A stretch of 45,157 nt of DNA from Cytophagales bacterium (lineage in GTDB: Bacteria; Bacteroidota; Bacteroidia; Cytophagales; Cyclobacteriaceae). Every line of letters begins with the position of its first letter. Position 1 is the first letter of the stretch. A model generated the notes under the pieces. The model worked only from the letters and a program-made list of their open reading frames with translations. It did not search any database and was not told the origin of the DNA. The translations under genes were made by a program, and so were the position numbers. The DNA lies in NCBI GenBank assembly GCA_016124425.1, contig WGNT01000105.1:1-45157 (forward strand), in the 5' to 3' direction. Positions 18,745-28,280 of the stretch are shown piece by piece.

Positions 18745-19249
18745 AAAATTTCCAACCCCTAACAAATTGACAATGCGGCATCTTGCTGGAATTTGGCCCT
18801 TCCTCAAAACACTTAGGCCGGAACTGAACTTATAAATTTTTATATTAGCGGCCTAATTGGAAAACCTTATGTATCGACGACTGTCCAAAGCGTTTTATGG
18901 ATTGACCATCCTGTTGTTTCTTATCGTCTTTCTATATATTTACTCAGCTTCACCTGAATTCGTCACCTATGAACTGTCCGACAGAGGATTGCCGCTGAAG
19001 CAATTTACGAAAGAGACCTTTTTCTACTTGTTTATCGGGGTGTTTCTGTTCGTAAACGTCCTGCTAATGCTTCCGGCAAAAATGATCGAAACGCATTTTT
19101 CCCCGATGCTAAGAAGGGTGTTCCCGCGAGGGGAACCGTTTCGCGAGCAGATGCTTTCATGGCTTTATTCCTTTGCTGCCGTCCTGAACATCGCCACGGT
19201 GACAATGGTGTTCTATCTGCACAGCATCACAAACCAAAATGAGATCAGC
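18745..19249 (+). repeat. direct repeat copy B (paired with 14601-15105)
   Basis: This is the partner of 14601-15105 at a fixed offset of 4144 bases. It covers the leader (shared block with CTTAGGCCGGAACTGAACTT) and the first 127 codons of the membrane-protein gene next to parE. The match ends sharply at 19249 while the gene continues. Confidence 0.85.
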
Positions 19250-19363
19250 AGTTCGGAATTTAATTTCTTTTTTTACCTCGCGCCGGTGTTGATCGGGGTC
19301 TGGGTCCTGGTTTTTTTCTACATCCTGACCAAACGAATCGGACAGGTAAAACACACCGCTTAA
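18869..19363 (+). CDS. small membrane protein upstream of parE (intact copy)
   Basis: The product is 164 residues with four predicted membrane helices (about 9-27, 50-70, 97-118, 130-153) and a basic tail ending [10 protein letters not shown]. The ATG at 18869 is preferred over a TTG at 18857 because copy A has an ATG at the equivalent place and similarity in the leader does not favour coding. The gene ends 31 bases before parE on the same strand and may be co-transcribed with it. No family is recognised. Compared with copy A this version has the more natural last helix and is probably the ancestral gene. Confidence 0.75.
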   Translation: MYRRLSKAFYGLTILLFLIVFLYIYSASPEFVTYELSDRGLPLKQFTKETFFYLFIGVFLFVNVLLMLPAKMIETHFSPMLRRVFPRGEPFREQMLSWLYSFAAVLNIATVTMVFYLHSITNQNEISSSEFNFFFYLAPVLIGVWVLVFFYILTKRIGQVKHTA

Positions 19364-19394
19364 TTTTAACCTTAAAGAAAAATTCTTTGCATAT

Positions 19395-21293
19395 ATGGCC
19401 GACAATGTAAAATACACCGAAGACAGCATCAAATCCCTCGATTGGAGGGAACATATCCGGCTAAGGCCGGGAATGTATATCGGTAAGCTTGGCGACGGAA
19501 GTGCACAAGATGACGGAATTTATGTACTGGTCAAAGAGATTCTCGACAACAGCATTGACGAACACATGATGGGGCACGGTAAGACCATCGATATCAAGAT
19601 TTCTGAACATCGCGTGGAAGTTCGCGACTATGGAAGAGGGATTCCCTTAGGTAAAGTTATCGACTGCGTATCCAAGATAAACACAGGGGGAAAATACGAT
19701 TCCGGAGCATTTCAAAAATCCGTTGGACTCAACGGGGTGGGTACCAAAGCGGTCAATGCACTGTCAGACTACTTCAAGGTGCAGTCATTTCGGGAAGGAG
19801 AGACAAAGGTTGCCGAATTTGAAAAGGGAATCTTGATCGCCGACCGCGCAATCGAGAAAACCTCCGACCGAAATGGCACAAAAATCATCTTCACCCCTGA
19901 CGCTTCTGTATTCAAAAATTACCACTTTATCCCGGAATACCTGGAAAACCAGATCTGGAATTATGCCTTCCTCAATGCAGGCTTGACGATCAATTATAAC
20001 GGTAAGAAGTTTTTTTCGGAAAGGGGCCTGTATGACCTGTTGAACAGAAAAGTTGATGAGGATAGCATCCGCTATCCGGTCATTCACTTAAAGGGTACTG
20101 ATATAGAAATGGCAATGACCCATAGCAACCAATATGGGGAAGAATATTATTCTTTTGTCAACGGACAGTTTACCACTCAAGGGGGCACCCATTTAGCGGC
20201 TTTTCGGGAGGCAATTGTAAAGACAATCCGTGAGTTTTACAAAAAAGACTATGACGCCTCCGATATCCGTCAGAGTGTGGTGGCCGCAATCGCCGTAAGG
20301 GTGCAGGAGCCGGTGTTTGAATCCCAAACAAAAACTAAATTGGGATCGCAGAGCATAGGCCCAGACGGACCGACCTTGCGGACGTTTGTCACTGATTTTA
20401 TTAAAAATGCCCTTGACAATTACTTGCACAAAAATCCATCGGCAGCAGATGCCTTGCTCAAACGTATTTTGCAGTCTGAGCGGGAAAGAAAGGAAATTTC
20501 GGGCATCAAGAAACTGGCAAACGAGCGCGCCAAGAAAGCCAACCTTCACAATAAAAAACTTAGGGACTGCAGGGCACATTATGACGACCCCAAAGCCAAC
20601 GAAGAGCTTAGAAACCAGACGATGCTTTTCATTACGGAGGGGGATTCTGCCTCAGGTTCCATCACCAAGTCGCGGGACGTGCAGACGCAAGCGGTCTTCT
20701 CGTTGAGGGGTAAGCCTTTGAACTGTTACGGAATGACCAAAAAGGTCGTTTATGAAAACGAGGAATTTAACCTGCTTCAGCACGCCCTGAACATCGAAGA
20801 TGGCATTGAAAATCTCCGCTACCGAAAGATTGTGATCGCCACTGACGCCGACGTGGACGGCATGCACATTCGCCTGTTGATCATGACCTACTTCCTCCAG
20901 TTTTTCCCGGATCTGGTCAAAAATGGCCATTTGTATATCTTGGATACCCCGCTGTTTCGGGTACGGAACAAAAAGGAAACCATCTATTGCTACACCGATG
21001 AGGAGCGTCAGCGGGCTATTCACAAACTCGGAAAGTCGGCAGAAATTACGCGGTTTAAAGGGCTTGGGGAGATCTCTCCGGGAGAATTTGGAGGGTTCAT
21101 TGGAGAGGATATTCGTTTGGAGCCCATTATCCTGCGGAAAGAGACAAAGATTGCTGATTTACTGGGATTTTATATGGGGAAAAACACTCCCGACAGGCAG
21201 AATTTTATTATAGAAAATCTCAAGGTTGAAAAGGACGTCATCCATGATGACCCGGCAGGCCCTGAAGTGGAAGAGGAAATAGAAGCTGCCTAA
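19395..21293 (+). CDS. parE: DNA topoisomerase IV subunit B
   Basis: This 632-residue protein is a type IIA topoisomerase ATPase subunit. The GHKL ATP site includes E48-xxx-N52 (EILDN), DYGRGIP and [14 protein letters not shown]. The transducer domain follows, then the Toprim domain with EGDSASG near 415 and the metal-binding TDADVDG near 483, and the C-terminal RFKGLGE signature. With ParC it forms the A2B2 enzyme that unlinks daughter chromosomes using ATP. The length fits ParE and short GyrB forms. The choice of ParE over GyrB rests on the adjacent parC and on Bacteroidota genome organisation. Confidence 0.93.
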   Translation: MADNVKYTEDSIKSLDWREHIRLRPGMYIGKLGDGSAQDDGIYVLVKEILDNSIDEHMMGHGKTIDIKISEHRVEVRDYGRGIPLGKVIDCVSKINTGGKYDSGAFQKSVGLNGVGTKAVNALSDYFKVQSFREGETKVAEFEKGILIADRAIEKTSDRNGTKIIFTPDASVFKNYHFIPEYLENQIWNYAFLNAGLTINYNGKKFFSERGLYDLLNRKVDEDSIRYPVIHLKGTDIEMAMTHSNQYGEEYYSFVNGQFTTQGGTHLAAFREAIVKTIREFYKKDYDASDIRQSVVAAIAVRVQEPVFESQTKTKLGSQSIGPDGPTLRTFVTDFIKNALDNYLHKNPSAADALLKRILQSERERKEISGIKKLANERAKKANLHNKKLRDCRAHYDDPKANEELRNQTMLFITEGDSASGSITKSRDVQTQAVFSLRGKPLNCYGMTKKVVYENEEFNLLQHALNIEDGIENLRYRKIVIATDADVDGMHIRLLIMTYFLQFFPDLVKNGHLYILDTPLFRVRNKKETIYCYTDEERQRAIHKLGKSAEITRFKGLGEISPGEFGGFIGEDIRLEPIILRKETKIADLLGFYMGKNTPDRQNFIIENLKVEKDVIHDDPAGPEVEEEIEAA

Positions 21294-21399
21294 TTTACTT
21301 TTTGAACGGGAATAAGACCTAGCCTAAAGGCTTGTTTCTGATTGTCCTTGCCGTGGCACTGGGACGTAACGAAATGTTTGGGAAATACTTAAGTTTAAA

Positions 21400-24000
21400 A
21401 TGAGCGATACGACTGAAAATATCCCCGAAGAAAACGGAGAAAGTTTGCACCAATCCATTCCCGTCACGGGCATGTACAAGGACTGGTTTTTGGATTATGC
21501 GTCATATGTTATTTTGGAGCGTGCGGTACCTGCCATACAGGATGGACTAAAGCCCGTGCAGCGGCGTATTCTCCATGCCATGAAGGAAATGGACGACGGC
21601 AGGTTCAACAAAGTGGCCAACATCATTGGACAATCCATGCAATACCATCCCCACGGTGACGCTTCTATTGGAGACGCTATTGTCAATCTCGGGCAAAAAG
21701 AGCTGCTCATCGAAACGCAGGGTAACTGGGGGGATATTCGGACAGGGGACAGTGCCGCCGCCTCGAGATACATAGAGGCCCGACTTTCCAAGTTTGCCTT
21801 GGAAGTAGTATTTAACCCGCAAACTACAGAGTGGCAACTTTCTTATGACGGTAGAAAAAAGGAACCTGTTACACTACCCGTCAAGTTTCCGCTGTTGCTC
21901 GCCCAAGGCGTGGAGGGAATTGCCGTTGGTTTGTCGACAAAGATCCTGCCGCATAATTTTTGTGAGCTGATTGAAGGATCCATTCAGATTCTTGAGGGGG
22001 GTGCTACTCAAATCCTTCCCGACTTCCCCACAGGCGGGATGGCGGATTTTTCCGAATACAACGAAGGCAAGCGTGGCGGCCGCGTAAAAGTCCGCGCGCG
22101 AATTGAAGAAGAGGACAACAAAATCCTGTTGATCAAAGACATCCCGTTCGGAACCACGACAAACTCGCTTATAGAATCCATTATCAAAGCGAATGACAAA
22201 GGGAAAATCAAAATCAAGAAGGTGGTCGATAATACGGCTAAGGATGTGGAGATTCAGATACAACTGGCTCCTGGCCAATCGCCAGACATGACCATTGATG
22301 CGCTATACGCCTTTACAGACTGTGAGGTCAGCATCTCTCCCAATGCTTGTGTTATTATTGACGAAAAACCTGTCTTTCTTTCGGTAAATGATATACTGAG
22401 GTTCAATACTGAGCAGACGAAAGTGCTGCTTAAGCGGGAACTGGAGATCCGGCGTGGGGAATTGATGGAAAAGTTGCTTTTCTCATCGTTGGAAAAAATC
22501 TTTATCGAAAATAGAATCTATAGGGACATCGAAGAGTGCGAAACCTGGGAAGCCGTCATACAGACCATAGATAAAGGATTGACGCCCTTTAAGCCGCAAT
22601 TTTACAGAGAAATCACGACAGAGGACATTGTCCGGCTTACTGAGATCAAAATCAAACGTATCTCCAAGTTTGACGCCTTTAAGGCAGATGAACTTATGCG
22701 GAAGCTTCAGGAGGAATTGAACGAAGTGAACCACCATCTGAAGCACCTTACTGCCTATGCCATAGATTACTACCGAAATCTGTTGCAGAAATACGGAAAA
22801 GGGCGGGAAAGAAAGACCGAAATCAGGGCTTTCGACACCATAGAAGCGACGATAGTTGCAGCCAATAATGCCAAACTTTACGTTAACCGAGCTGATGGCT
22901 TTATCGGTTATGGCTTAAAGAAGGATGAATTTGTATGTGATTGTTCAGATCTGGATGATGTCATTGTCTTCCGCAAGGATGGCGTGTGCGTTGTCAGTAA
23001 GATTCAGGACAAGGGCTTTGTAGGGAAGGATATCATTCACGTGGCCGTTTACCGGAAAGGTGATGAACGAATGGTGTATAACCTCATATACTTAGACGGA
23101 ACATCCGGCAAGACAATGGTTAAGCGTTTTCAGGTATTGGCTGTGACACGGGATAGGGAGTACGACCTGACAAAGGGAACCAAGGGGTCGAAAGTCCTGT
23201 ACATGACGGCCAACCCCAATGGAGAGGCGGAGATCGTCACTATTTACCTTACACAAGGGGCAAAAGCGAAGATCAAAGTATTTGACTTCGATTTCAGCAC
23301 CATTGAGATTAAAGGTAGGGCAGCTGGGGGGAATATACTTACCAAATACCCGGTCCGCAAAATCCAGCACAAGATGGACGGGGTATCTACCTTAGGTGGA
23401 TTAAATATATATTATGACGCTTCGATAGGAAGGCTCAACACTGATCAACGGGGAAGACTAATCGGTAATTTTTTAGGTGATGACAAACTCATCGTATTTT
23501 ACAAAAACGGGGATTATGAAGTTACAGGTTTTGAGTTGACAAACAGATATGAGCCCTCTCATGTTTTGCTTATCGAGAAATTTTCTCCGGACCGTGTTGT
23601 GTCAGCCATCTACTACGACGGTGGGAGTAAGGTGTATTTTGTGAAGCGGTTTCTCATCGAAACCACTTCGCTGAACAAGAAATTCAACATCATCTCGGAT
23701 CACAAACATTCTTACCTGAAACTGGTTTCGACGGACAAGCAGGCACAGATTAAGATGACCGTCCTCAAAGGCAAGGAGAAAGAGGAACAGGAATATGACA
23801 TTGATATGTTGATCGATGTGAAGGGGTGGAAAGCCATAGGAAACAAACTTTCGCAGCATCCGATCGACGCGGTAAGCCTGAGTTCCTCAGAAAAGGAAAC
23901 GCCAGCTGAAGCAACTGGGGATGAGGATTTAGAAATCGGGTCAACCGTGGATTTGAAGGTGAAAAAGGACGAGGAAGATGATCAATTGGGATTGTTTTGA
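21400..24000 (+). CDS. parC: DNA topoisomerase IV subunit A
   Basis: This 866-residue protein is the DNA-cleaving subunit. The winged-helix region has RRILHAMKEM and YHPHGDASIGDA, and the catalytic Tyr is Y124 in AAASRYIEARLS. A coiled-coil gate region (about 330-480) and a C-terminal beta-pinwheel with degenerate repeats (GYGLKKDEF, KGTKGSK, GGNILTKYPV) follow. The GyrA-box is not clear in the C-terminal domain, which fits ParC rather than GyrA. An acidic tail ends DDQLGLF. It lies 106 bases after parE on the same strand, the expected operon order. Confidence 0.93.
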   Translation: MSDTTENIPEENGESLHQSIPVTGMYKDWFLDYASYVILERAVPAIQDGLKPVQRRILHAMKEMDDGRFNKVANIIGQSMQYHPHGDASIGDAIVNLGQKELLIETQGNWGDIRTGDSAAASRYIEARLSKFALEVVFNPQTTEWQLSYDGRKKEPVTLPVKFPLLLAQGVEGIAVGLSTKILPHNFCELIEGSIQILEGGATQILPDFPTGGMADFSEYNEGKRGGRVKVRARIEEEDNKILLIKDIPFGTTTNSLIESIIKANDKGKIKIKKVVDNTAKDVEIQIQLAPGQSPDMTIDALYAFTDCEVSISPNACVIIDEKPVFLSVNDILRFNTEQTKVLLKRELEIRRGELMEKLLFSSLEKIFIENRIYRDIEECETWEAVIQTIDKGLTPFKPQFYREITTEDIVRLTEIKIKRISKFDAFKADELMRKLQEELNEVNHHLKHLTAYAIDYYRNLLQKYGKGRERKTEIRAFDTIEATIVAANNAKLYVNRADGFIGYGLKKDEFVCDCSDLDDVIVFRKDGVCVVSKIQDKGFVGKDIIHVAVYRKGDERMVYNLIYLDGTSGKTMVKRFQVLAVTRDREYDLTKGTKGSKVLYMTANPNGEAEIVTIYLTQGAKAKIKVFDFDFSTIEIKGRAAGGNILTKYPVRKIQHKMDGVSTLGGLNIYYDASIGRLNTDQRGRLIGNFLGDDKLIVFYKNGDYEVTGFELTNRYEPSHVLLIEKFSPDRVVSAIYYDGGSKVYFVKRFLIETTSLNKKFNIISDHKHSYLKLVSTDKQAQIKMTVLKGKEKEEQEYDIDMLIDVKGWKAIGNKLSQHPIDAVSLSSSEKETPAEATGDEDLEIGSTVDLKVKKDEEDDQLGLF

Positions 24001-24112
24001 AAGCGGCGAATAAGCGTTAGCCTTATCCGGGCATTGTCTATCAAAGTCGGTTTTTGGAGAGCGCGTTTCAATATCTCTGCCTGTTTAATTTAAAGATAAG
24101 TAGGTACTAGCT

Positions 24113-24143
24113 TTTTAAAACCCGTGATCTATTCGCATCTTTG
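24113..24143 (+). promoter_or_regulatory. possible promoter of the thrS operon
   Basis: CATCTTTG at 24136-24143 differs from the -7 consensus TAnnTTTG in one base, and a TTT stands in the -33 position about 20 bases upstream. Transcription would start near 24150, about 47 bases before the thrS ATG. Confidence 0.35.
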
Positions 24144-24196
24144 CAGCAATTGAGTACGCCTGTTTGTAAAGGCGTCATACATTATAACTTATTTTC

Positions 24197-26146
24197 ATGT
24201 CTACCCAAGAAATTAAAATTACCTTTCCGGACGATTCTGTCCGTCAATTTGAAAAGGGAGTTACCGGACTTCAAGTCGCCAGTAGTATAAGCGAGGGATT
24301 AGCCCGGAATGTTCTAGCCGCAAAAGTTAATGGAGAAGTTTGGGATGCTACCCGGCCGATTGAAAATGACGTACGAATAGAATTGCTTACTTGGAACGAC
24401 GCGCTCGGTAAGTCGACCTTTTGGCATTCTTCGGCGCACCTTATGGCCGAGGCGCTCGAAGCATTGTATCCCGGAATAAAATTCGGTATAGGCCCTCCAA
24501 TAGAAAACGGATTTTACTATGACGTAGACTTTGGGGAGATGTCGCTTGACGGTGCAGAACTGGAGCGGATAGAGGCCAAGATGATGGAGTTGGCGAAGCA
24601 TAAAAATGAATTTGTCCGGCGGTCGGTATCTAAAGCGGCCGCAGTGGAATATTTCGAAAAAAAGGGCGACGAATACAAGCTGGATCTTTTGGAAGGTTTG
24701 GAAGATGGCAGTATCACCTTTTATGAGCAAGGTGCGTTTGTTGATCTCTGTCGCGGACCCCATATCCCCCATACCGGGTTTATCAAAGCCATAAAACTCC
24801 TGAATATTGCCGGTGCATATTGGCGCGGAAATGAAAAAAACAAGATGCTGACGCGCATCTATGGGATTACATTCCCAAAGGCGAAGGAGCTGCAGGAGTA
24901 TCTGACCATGCTCGAGGAAGCCAAAAAGCGGGACCACAGAAAACTCGGCAGGGAATTGGAACTGTTTACCTTTTCGGAAAAGGTGGGTATGGGCCTTCCG
25001 CTTTGGTTGCCCAAAGGAACGCTTCTTCGCGAGCGCCTTGTGAATTTTCTCAAAAAGGAGCAAGATAAAACCGGGTATCAGCAGGTAATCACACCCCATA
25101 TTGGCCACAAGGCACTTTATGAAACATCCGGGCACTATGAGAAATATGGCAAGGATTCCTTTCAGCCTATAGCTACGCCGAATGAAGGGGAGACCTTTTT
25201 GCTAAAGCCGATGAACTGTCCGCACCATTGCGAAATCTATAAGAGTAAGCCAAGATCTTACAAAGATCTCCCCGTTCGCTATGCGGAGTTCGGTACCGTC
25301 TACCGGTACGAGCAAAGTGGCGAATTGCACGGACTTACCCGGGTGCGCGGATTTACTCAGGATGACGCCCATATATTTTGCCGACAAGATCAGGTAAAGG
25401 CTGAATTTGTCAAAGTAATTGATTTGGTGCTATACGTTTTTAAGGCACTTGGATTCAATGAGTATACGGCACAGATCTCCCTTCGGGATCCAGCGGACAA
25501 GCAAAAGTATATCGGTGAAGATGAGGCGTGGAATAAGGCCGAACGTGCGATCATAGAGGCGGCGGCAGAGAAAGGCCTATCCACGGTTACTGAGTTGGGC
25601 GAAGCGGCTTTTTATGGTCCGAAACTTGATTTTATGGTCAAAGATGCACTCGGAAGAAGCTGGCAGCTCGGAACCATTCAGGTCGATTATCAGTTACCAG
25701 ACAGGTTTGAGTTGGAGTATGTAGGGGCAGATAATCAGCGGCACAGACCAGTGATGATTCACCGGGCACCTTTCGGCTCTTTGGAGCGATTTGTGGCTGT
25801 GCTTATAGAACATTGTGCCGGCAACTTCCCGCTTTGGCTTGCACCCGAACAGGTAATTATCCTGCCTATTTCTGAAAAGTATACCGCGTATGCGGAAGAG
25901 GTGAAGCGAAGTTTAGAGAATAGTGATATTACCGGCGGTATAGATAACAGGGATGAAAAAATAGGCCGAAAAATCCGGGACGCGGAGGTCAAGAAAATTC
26001 CATTTATGATTATTGTGGGAGAGAAGGAACAGGAAAACGGGGTGTTATCACTCCGAAAGCATGGTGAAGGAGATGTAGGGACCTTTACCGCTTCCGAATT
26101 CATCGGATATTTTAAGGAGATAATTGCTTCATCTTTACAGAAGTGA
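24197..26146 (+). CDS. thrS: threonyl-tRNA synthetase
   Basis: This 649-residue class II synthetase charges tRNA-Thr in the cytoplasm. The N-terminal TGS domain (1-65) is followed by the editing domain with [11 protein letters not shown] and the second zinc-type motif [10 protein letters not shown]. The catalytic core has the zinc ligand Cys in [10 protein letters not shown], motif 2 ([19 protein letters not shown]) and motif 3 ([11 protein letters not shown]). The anticodon-binding domain is C-terminal (from about 545). Full editing residues are present and the length is normal. The gene heads the conserved thrS-infC-rpmI-rplT group, and a tRNA-Thr gene lies in the same window at 40136. Confidence 0.96.
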   Translation: MSTQEIKITFPDDSVRQFEKGVTGLQVASSISEGLARNVLAAKVNGEVWDATRPIENDVRIELLTWNDALGKSTFWHSSAHLMAEALEALYPGIKFGIGPPIENGFYYDVDFGEMSLDGAELERIEAKMMELAKHKNEFVRRSVSKAAAVEYFEKKGDEYKLDLLEGLEDGSITFYEQGAFVDLCRGPHIPHTGFIKAIKLLNIAGAYWRGNEKNKMLTRIYGITFPKAKELQEYLTMLEEAKKRDHRKLGRELELFTFSEKVGMGLPLWLPKGTLLRERLVNFLKKEQDKTGYQQVITPHIGHKALYETSGHYEKYGKDSFQPIATPNEGETFLLKPMNCPHHCEIYKSKPRSYKDLPVRYAEFGTVYRYEQSGELHGLTRVRGFTQDDAHIFCRQDQVKAEFVKVIDLVLYVFKALGFNEYTAQISLRDPADKQKYIGEDEAWNKAERAIIEAAAEKGLSTVTELGEAAFYGPKLDFMVKDALGRSWQLGTIQVDYQLPDRFELEYVGADNQRHRPVMIHRAPFGSLERFVAVLIEHCAGNFPLWLAPEQVIILPISEKYTAYAEEVKRSLENSDITGGIDNRDEKIGRKIRDAEVKKIPFMIIVGEKEQENGVLSLRKHGEGDVGTFTASEFIGYFKEIIASSLQK

Positions 26147-26229
26147 AGCTGAAATAAACAAATGGTGGATTTTTAATAATCCAAAATTTGTTTGATATTT
26201 GCAGTTTAAATCTAAAAACAACCATAAAC

Positions 26230-26784
26230 ATTTTGAGAGGAAAAAGAACGTATACACCGAGACAAGAAGAACCATATAAGGTAAATTCCAAAATCAGGGC
26301 AAGAGAGGTCCGCGTAGTAGGTGATTTTGTGGAGGGTGGTAACGCCGTCATGCCTACTGACAAAGCCATTAAGCTTGCTGAAGAAAACGGACTTGATCTC
26401 GTCGAAATTTCTCCTTCCGCCACCCCTCCGGTTTGTAAAGTGATTGATTATGCGAAGTTTAAGTACGAGCAAAAGAAAAAGCAAAAGGAAATCAAATCGA
26501 ACGCTGCAAAGACCGTTGTAAAGGAAATAAGGTTTGGACCAAACACTGATGACCATGACTTTGATTTTAAGCTGAAGCATGCCATCAACTTTCTTAAAGA
26601 AGGATCAAAGGTAAAAGCTTATGTCCACTTCGTGGGAAGAACAATCGTTTTTAAAGAAAGGGGAGAGATGCTTTTGCTGAAGTTTGCCCAAGCACTTGAA
26701 GAGTTTGGTCAGGTAGAACAATTGCCTAAGATGGAAGGGAAGCGTATGAACATCTTCGTTTCTCCAAAAGCCGGCAAGAAATAA
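26230..26784 (+). CDS. infC: translation initiation factor IF-3, non-ATG start
   Basis: The product is 184 residues. The N-domain ([29 protein letters not shown]) and C-domain ([28 protein letters not shown]) are both complete. It binds the 30S subunit and checks start-codon pairing. No ATG lies in the right place: the first residues after an ATT at 26230 read LRGKR, matching E. coli IF-3 (MKGGKR) residue for residue when ATT is the start. E. coli infC also begins with AUU. A TTG at 26233 is the alternative; a TTG at 26188 would add 14 non-conserved residues. An AUU start allows IF-3 to repress its own synthesis. Confidence 0.9.
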   Translation: MLRGKRTYTPRQEEPYKVNSKIRAREVRVVGDFVEGGNAVMPTDKAIKLAEENGLDLVEISPSATPPVCKVIDYAKFKYEQKKKQKEIKSNAAKTVVKEIRFGPNTDDHDFDFKLKHAINFLKEGSKVKAYVHFVGRTIVFKERGEMLLLKFAQALEEFGQVEQLPKMEGKRMNIFVSPKAGKK

Positions 26785-26809
26785 TTTCAACAAATATATA
26801 TATATCGCA

Positions 26810-27004
26810 ATGCCAAAAGTAAAAACAAAATCCAGTGCAAAAAAGCGGTTTACCCTATCGGGAACCGGGAAAATCAGAAGAAAGCATGCCTATAAAAGCC
26901 ATATTCTGACCAAAAAGTCCACTAAAAGGAAGAAAAACCTTACAAAGATGGGTATGGTTCACGAGTCAGATCAAGGGCGGGTAAAGGCAATGCTCCGCAT
27001 CTAA
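26810..27004 (+). CDS. rpmI: 50S ribosomal protein L35
   Basis: This 64-residue, strongly basic protein matches L35 throughout: [14 protein letters not shown] at the start, [13 protein letters not shown] central block and a conserved [10 protein letters not shown] run. It binds 23S rRNA in the large subunit. It lies 25 bases after infC and before rplT, the standard order, and is likely on the thrS transcript. Confidence 0.96.
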   Translation: MPKVKTKSSAKKRFTLSGTGKIRRKHAYKSHILTKKSTKRKKNLTKMGMVHESDQGRVKAMLRI

Positions 27005-27092
27005 TTTTCAGCAATTTCAACAAGGTTAGTTATTTCACCAGAAGCTTGGTAAATAAGTCCGAAAGGCACCAAGTATCAAAAATTAAACACGT

Positions 27093-27437
27093 ATGCCAAG
27101 ATCAGTCAATTCAGTAGCTTCTAGGGCTAGAAGAAAGAAAATTTTGAAAGCTACCAAAGGATACTTCGGAAGAGGTAAAAACGTTTGGACGGTAGCAAAA
27201 AACAAGTATGAAAAAGGGTTGCAGTACGCGTATAGGGATCGTAAGGTTAAGAAAAGAGAGTTTCGAAAGCTTTGGATCCAGCGTATAAATGCAGGTGCCC
27301 GCTTACACGGTGTATCTTATTCCCAATTAATGGGGATGCTCAAGAAGGCGGAAATCGAACTAAACCGAAAGGTTTTGGCAGATCTTGCGATGAATCATCC
27401 TCAGGCATTTCAGGCGATAGTTGAAAAAGTAAAGTAA
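27093..27437 (+). CDS. rplT: 50S ribosomal protein L20
   Basis: The 114-residue product matches L20 along its whole length, with [32 protein letters not shown] and [14 protein letters not shown]. It binds 23S rRNA early in large-subunit assembly and in some bacteria represses its own operon. The 88-base gap after rpmI could hold such a control element, but none is recognised. A terminator follows 23 bases after the stop. Confidence 0.97.
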   Translation: MPRSVNSVASRARRKKILKATKGYFGRGKNVWTVAKNKYEKGLQYAYRDRKVKKREFRKLWIQRINAGARLHGVSYSQLMGMLKKAEIELNRKVLADLAMNHPQAFQAIVEKVK

Positions 27438-27460
27438 GTTCCGCACTAACTTACCGAAAC

Positions 27461-27488
27461 AAAAAAACCCTCTTTGGAGGGTTTTTTT
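27461..27488 (+). terminator. rho-independent terminator after rplT
   Basis: AAAAAAACCCTC at 27461-27472 pairs with GAGGGTTTTTTT at 27477-27488 across a 4-base loop. It ends the thrS-infC-rpmI-rplT unit and could also act on the opposite strand. Confidence 0.88.
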
Positions 27489-27597
27489 ATTGGTCTTTTT
27501 CGCAACAAAAAAATCATTGTGAAATATTTTCCCTATATTACATTCAACATTCTGGGGGAGGATTATCGTCAAAAAGGACTAATACTTGGAAGGAAAG

Positions 27598-27624
27598 AAA
27601 AAAGCTTCATGCAGGCATGAAGCT
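27598..27624 (-). terminator. terminator of the tRNA-Met gene
   Basis: Read on the minus strand, AGCTTCATG and CATGAAGCT form a perfect 9-bp stem with a 4-base loop, followed by TTTTTT. It starts 6 bases past the 3' end of the tRNA. Confidence 0.8.
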
Positions 27625-27629
27625 AAGAG

Positions 27630-27703
27630 TAGCGAGGAGGGGAGTTGAACCCCTGACCTCAGGGTTATGAATCCTGCGCTCTAACCGACTGAGCTACCTC
27701 GCC
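27630..27703 (-). tRNA. tRNA-Met (anticodon CAT)
   Basis: On the minus strand the 74 bases fold as a standard cloverleaf: acceptor GGCGAGG with CCTCGCT (one G-U pair), D arm AGCTCAGTCGGTTAGAGC, anticodon stem CAGGA/ACCTG-type with CAT in the loop, and T arm AGGGGTTCAACTCCCCT. The 3' CCA is not encoded. The G1-U72 pair rules out the initiator-type mismatch, so this is elongator Met, or less likely the lysidine-modified Ile(CAT) tRNA. Confidence 0.9.
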
Positions 27704-27714
27704 ATTTGGGAATG

Positions 27715-27743
27715 CAAATATGTGTGGTTATTCCTTTAATTCC
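27715..27743 (-). promoter_or_regulatory. promoter of the tRNA-Met gene
   Basis: On the minus strand a TTG (plus strand CAA at 27741-27743) is followed by an 18-base spacer and CATATTTG (plus strand 27715-27722), one base off the TAnnTTTG consensus. It lies just upstream of the tRNA 5' end. Confidence 0.45.
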
Positions 27744-27794
27744 AAGGAGGGGTACCAAAAAGTGAGACTTTTTCTTTTTAGAATAATTACTGCT

Positions 27795-28196
27795 ATGGGT
27801 AAGAAAAAATTTGTTTCTGATTATCAGATAAATACTTCGAAAAAGGTTATTTATCCTTATTTGAGTACAGCTAGTGGGCTTGCGCAGTGGTTTGCGGACG
27901 ATGTAACGATCAATGAGGATAAGGTTTTTAATTTTGTGTATGACGGTGAAAACCATTTTGCGAAGCCGACCATCATGCGTCTCAACCACCATGTGAAATT
28001 TGAATTTTTTGATCCCGAAGATGCAGAGGGAGAACAGGTGGACAATGCCTTTATCGAGTTCAAACTGGAAGAAAACGAACTTACACAAACGTTTTATTTA
28101 CGTGTCATCGACTATGGGGATACCTATGACGAACAGGAGCAACAAGAAATATGGGAAGGGCTTATCACGCTGCTTAAGGAAATAATCGGCGGATAG
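27795..28196 (+). CDS. START/AHSA1-like domain protein
   Basis: The product is 133 residues from the ATG at 27795; upstream codons in the same frame overlap the tRNA promoter and look non-coding. It begins with the beta-strand/helix pattern of SRPBCC proteins (FVSDYQINTSKKVIYPYLST, 'GLAQWFADDVTI') and keeps the long C-terminal helix (EQQEIWEGLITLLKEIIGG). This short form is a recurrent Bacteroidota family annotated as START-like. It would hold a hydrophobic ligand in the cytoplasm, but no ligand is known. The gap to the permease gene is 84 bases and the strand is the same. Confidence 0.8.
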   Translation: MGKKKFVSDYQINTSKKVIYPYLSTASGLAQWFADDVTINEDKVFNFVYDGENHFAKPTIMRLNHHVKFEFFDPEDAEGEQVDNAFIEFKLEENELTQTFYLRVIDYGDTYDEQEQQEIWEGLITLLKEIIGG

Positions 28197-28280
28197 CCAT
28201 GCGAATATTATCAATTTTCATATAATATCGAGACCTTTGCAGCGTAATCAGCATAGGCCCCTTTTCCTGAATACCCATTC

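Noticed and set aside
20193..20579. Minus-strand open frame inside parE, and similar ones inside parC and thrS
   Set aside because: They are antisense to highly conserved enzyme domains, lack signals for translation and arise from codon bias.
26188..26229. TTG start for infC 14 codons upstream of the ATT
   Set aside because: The added residues (FDICSLNLK...) show no IF-3 similarity and coincide with the promoter-like ATATTTG stretch.
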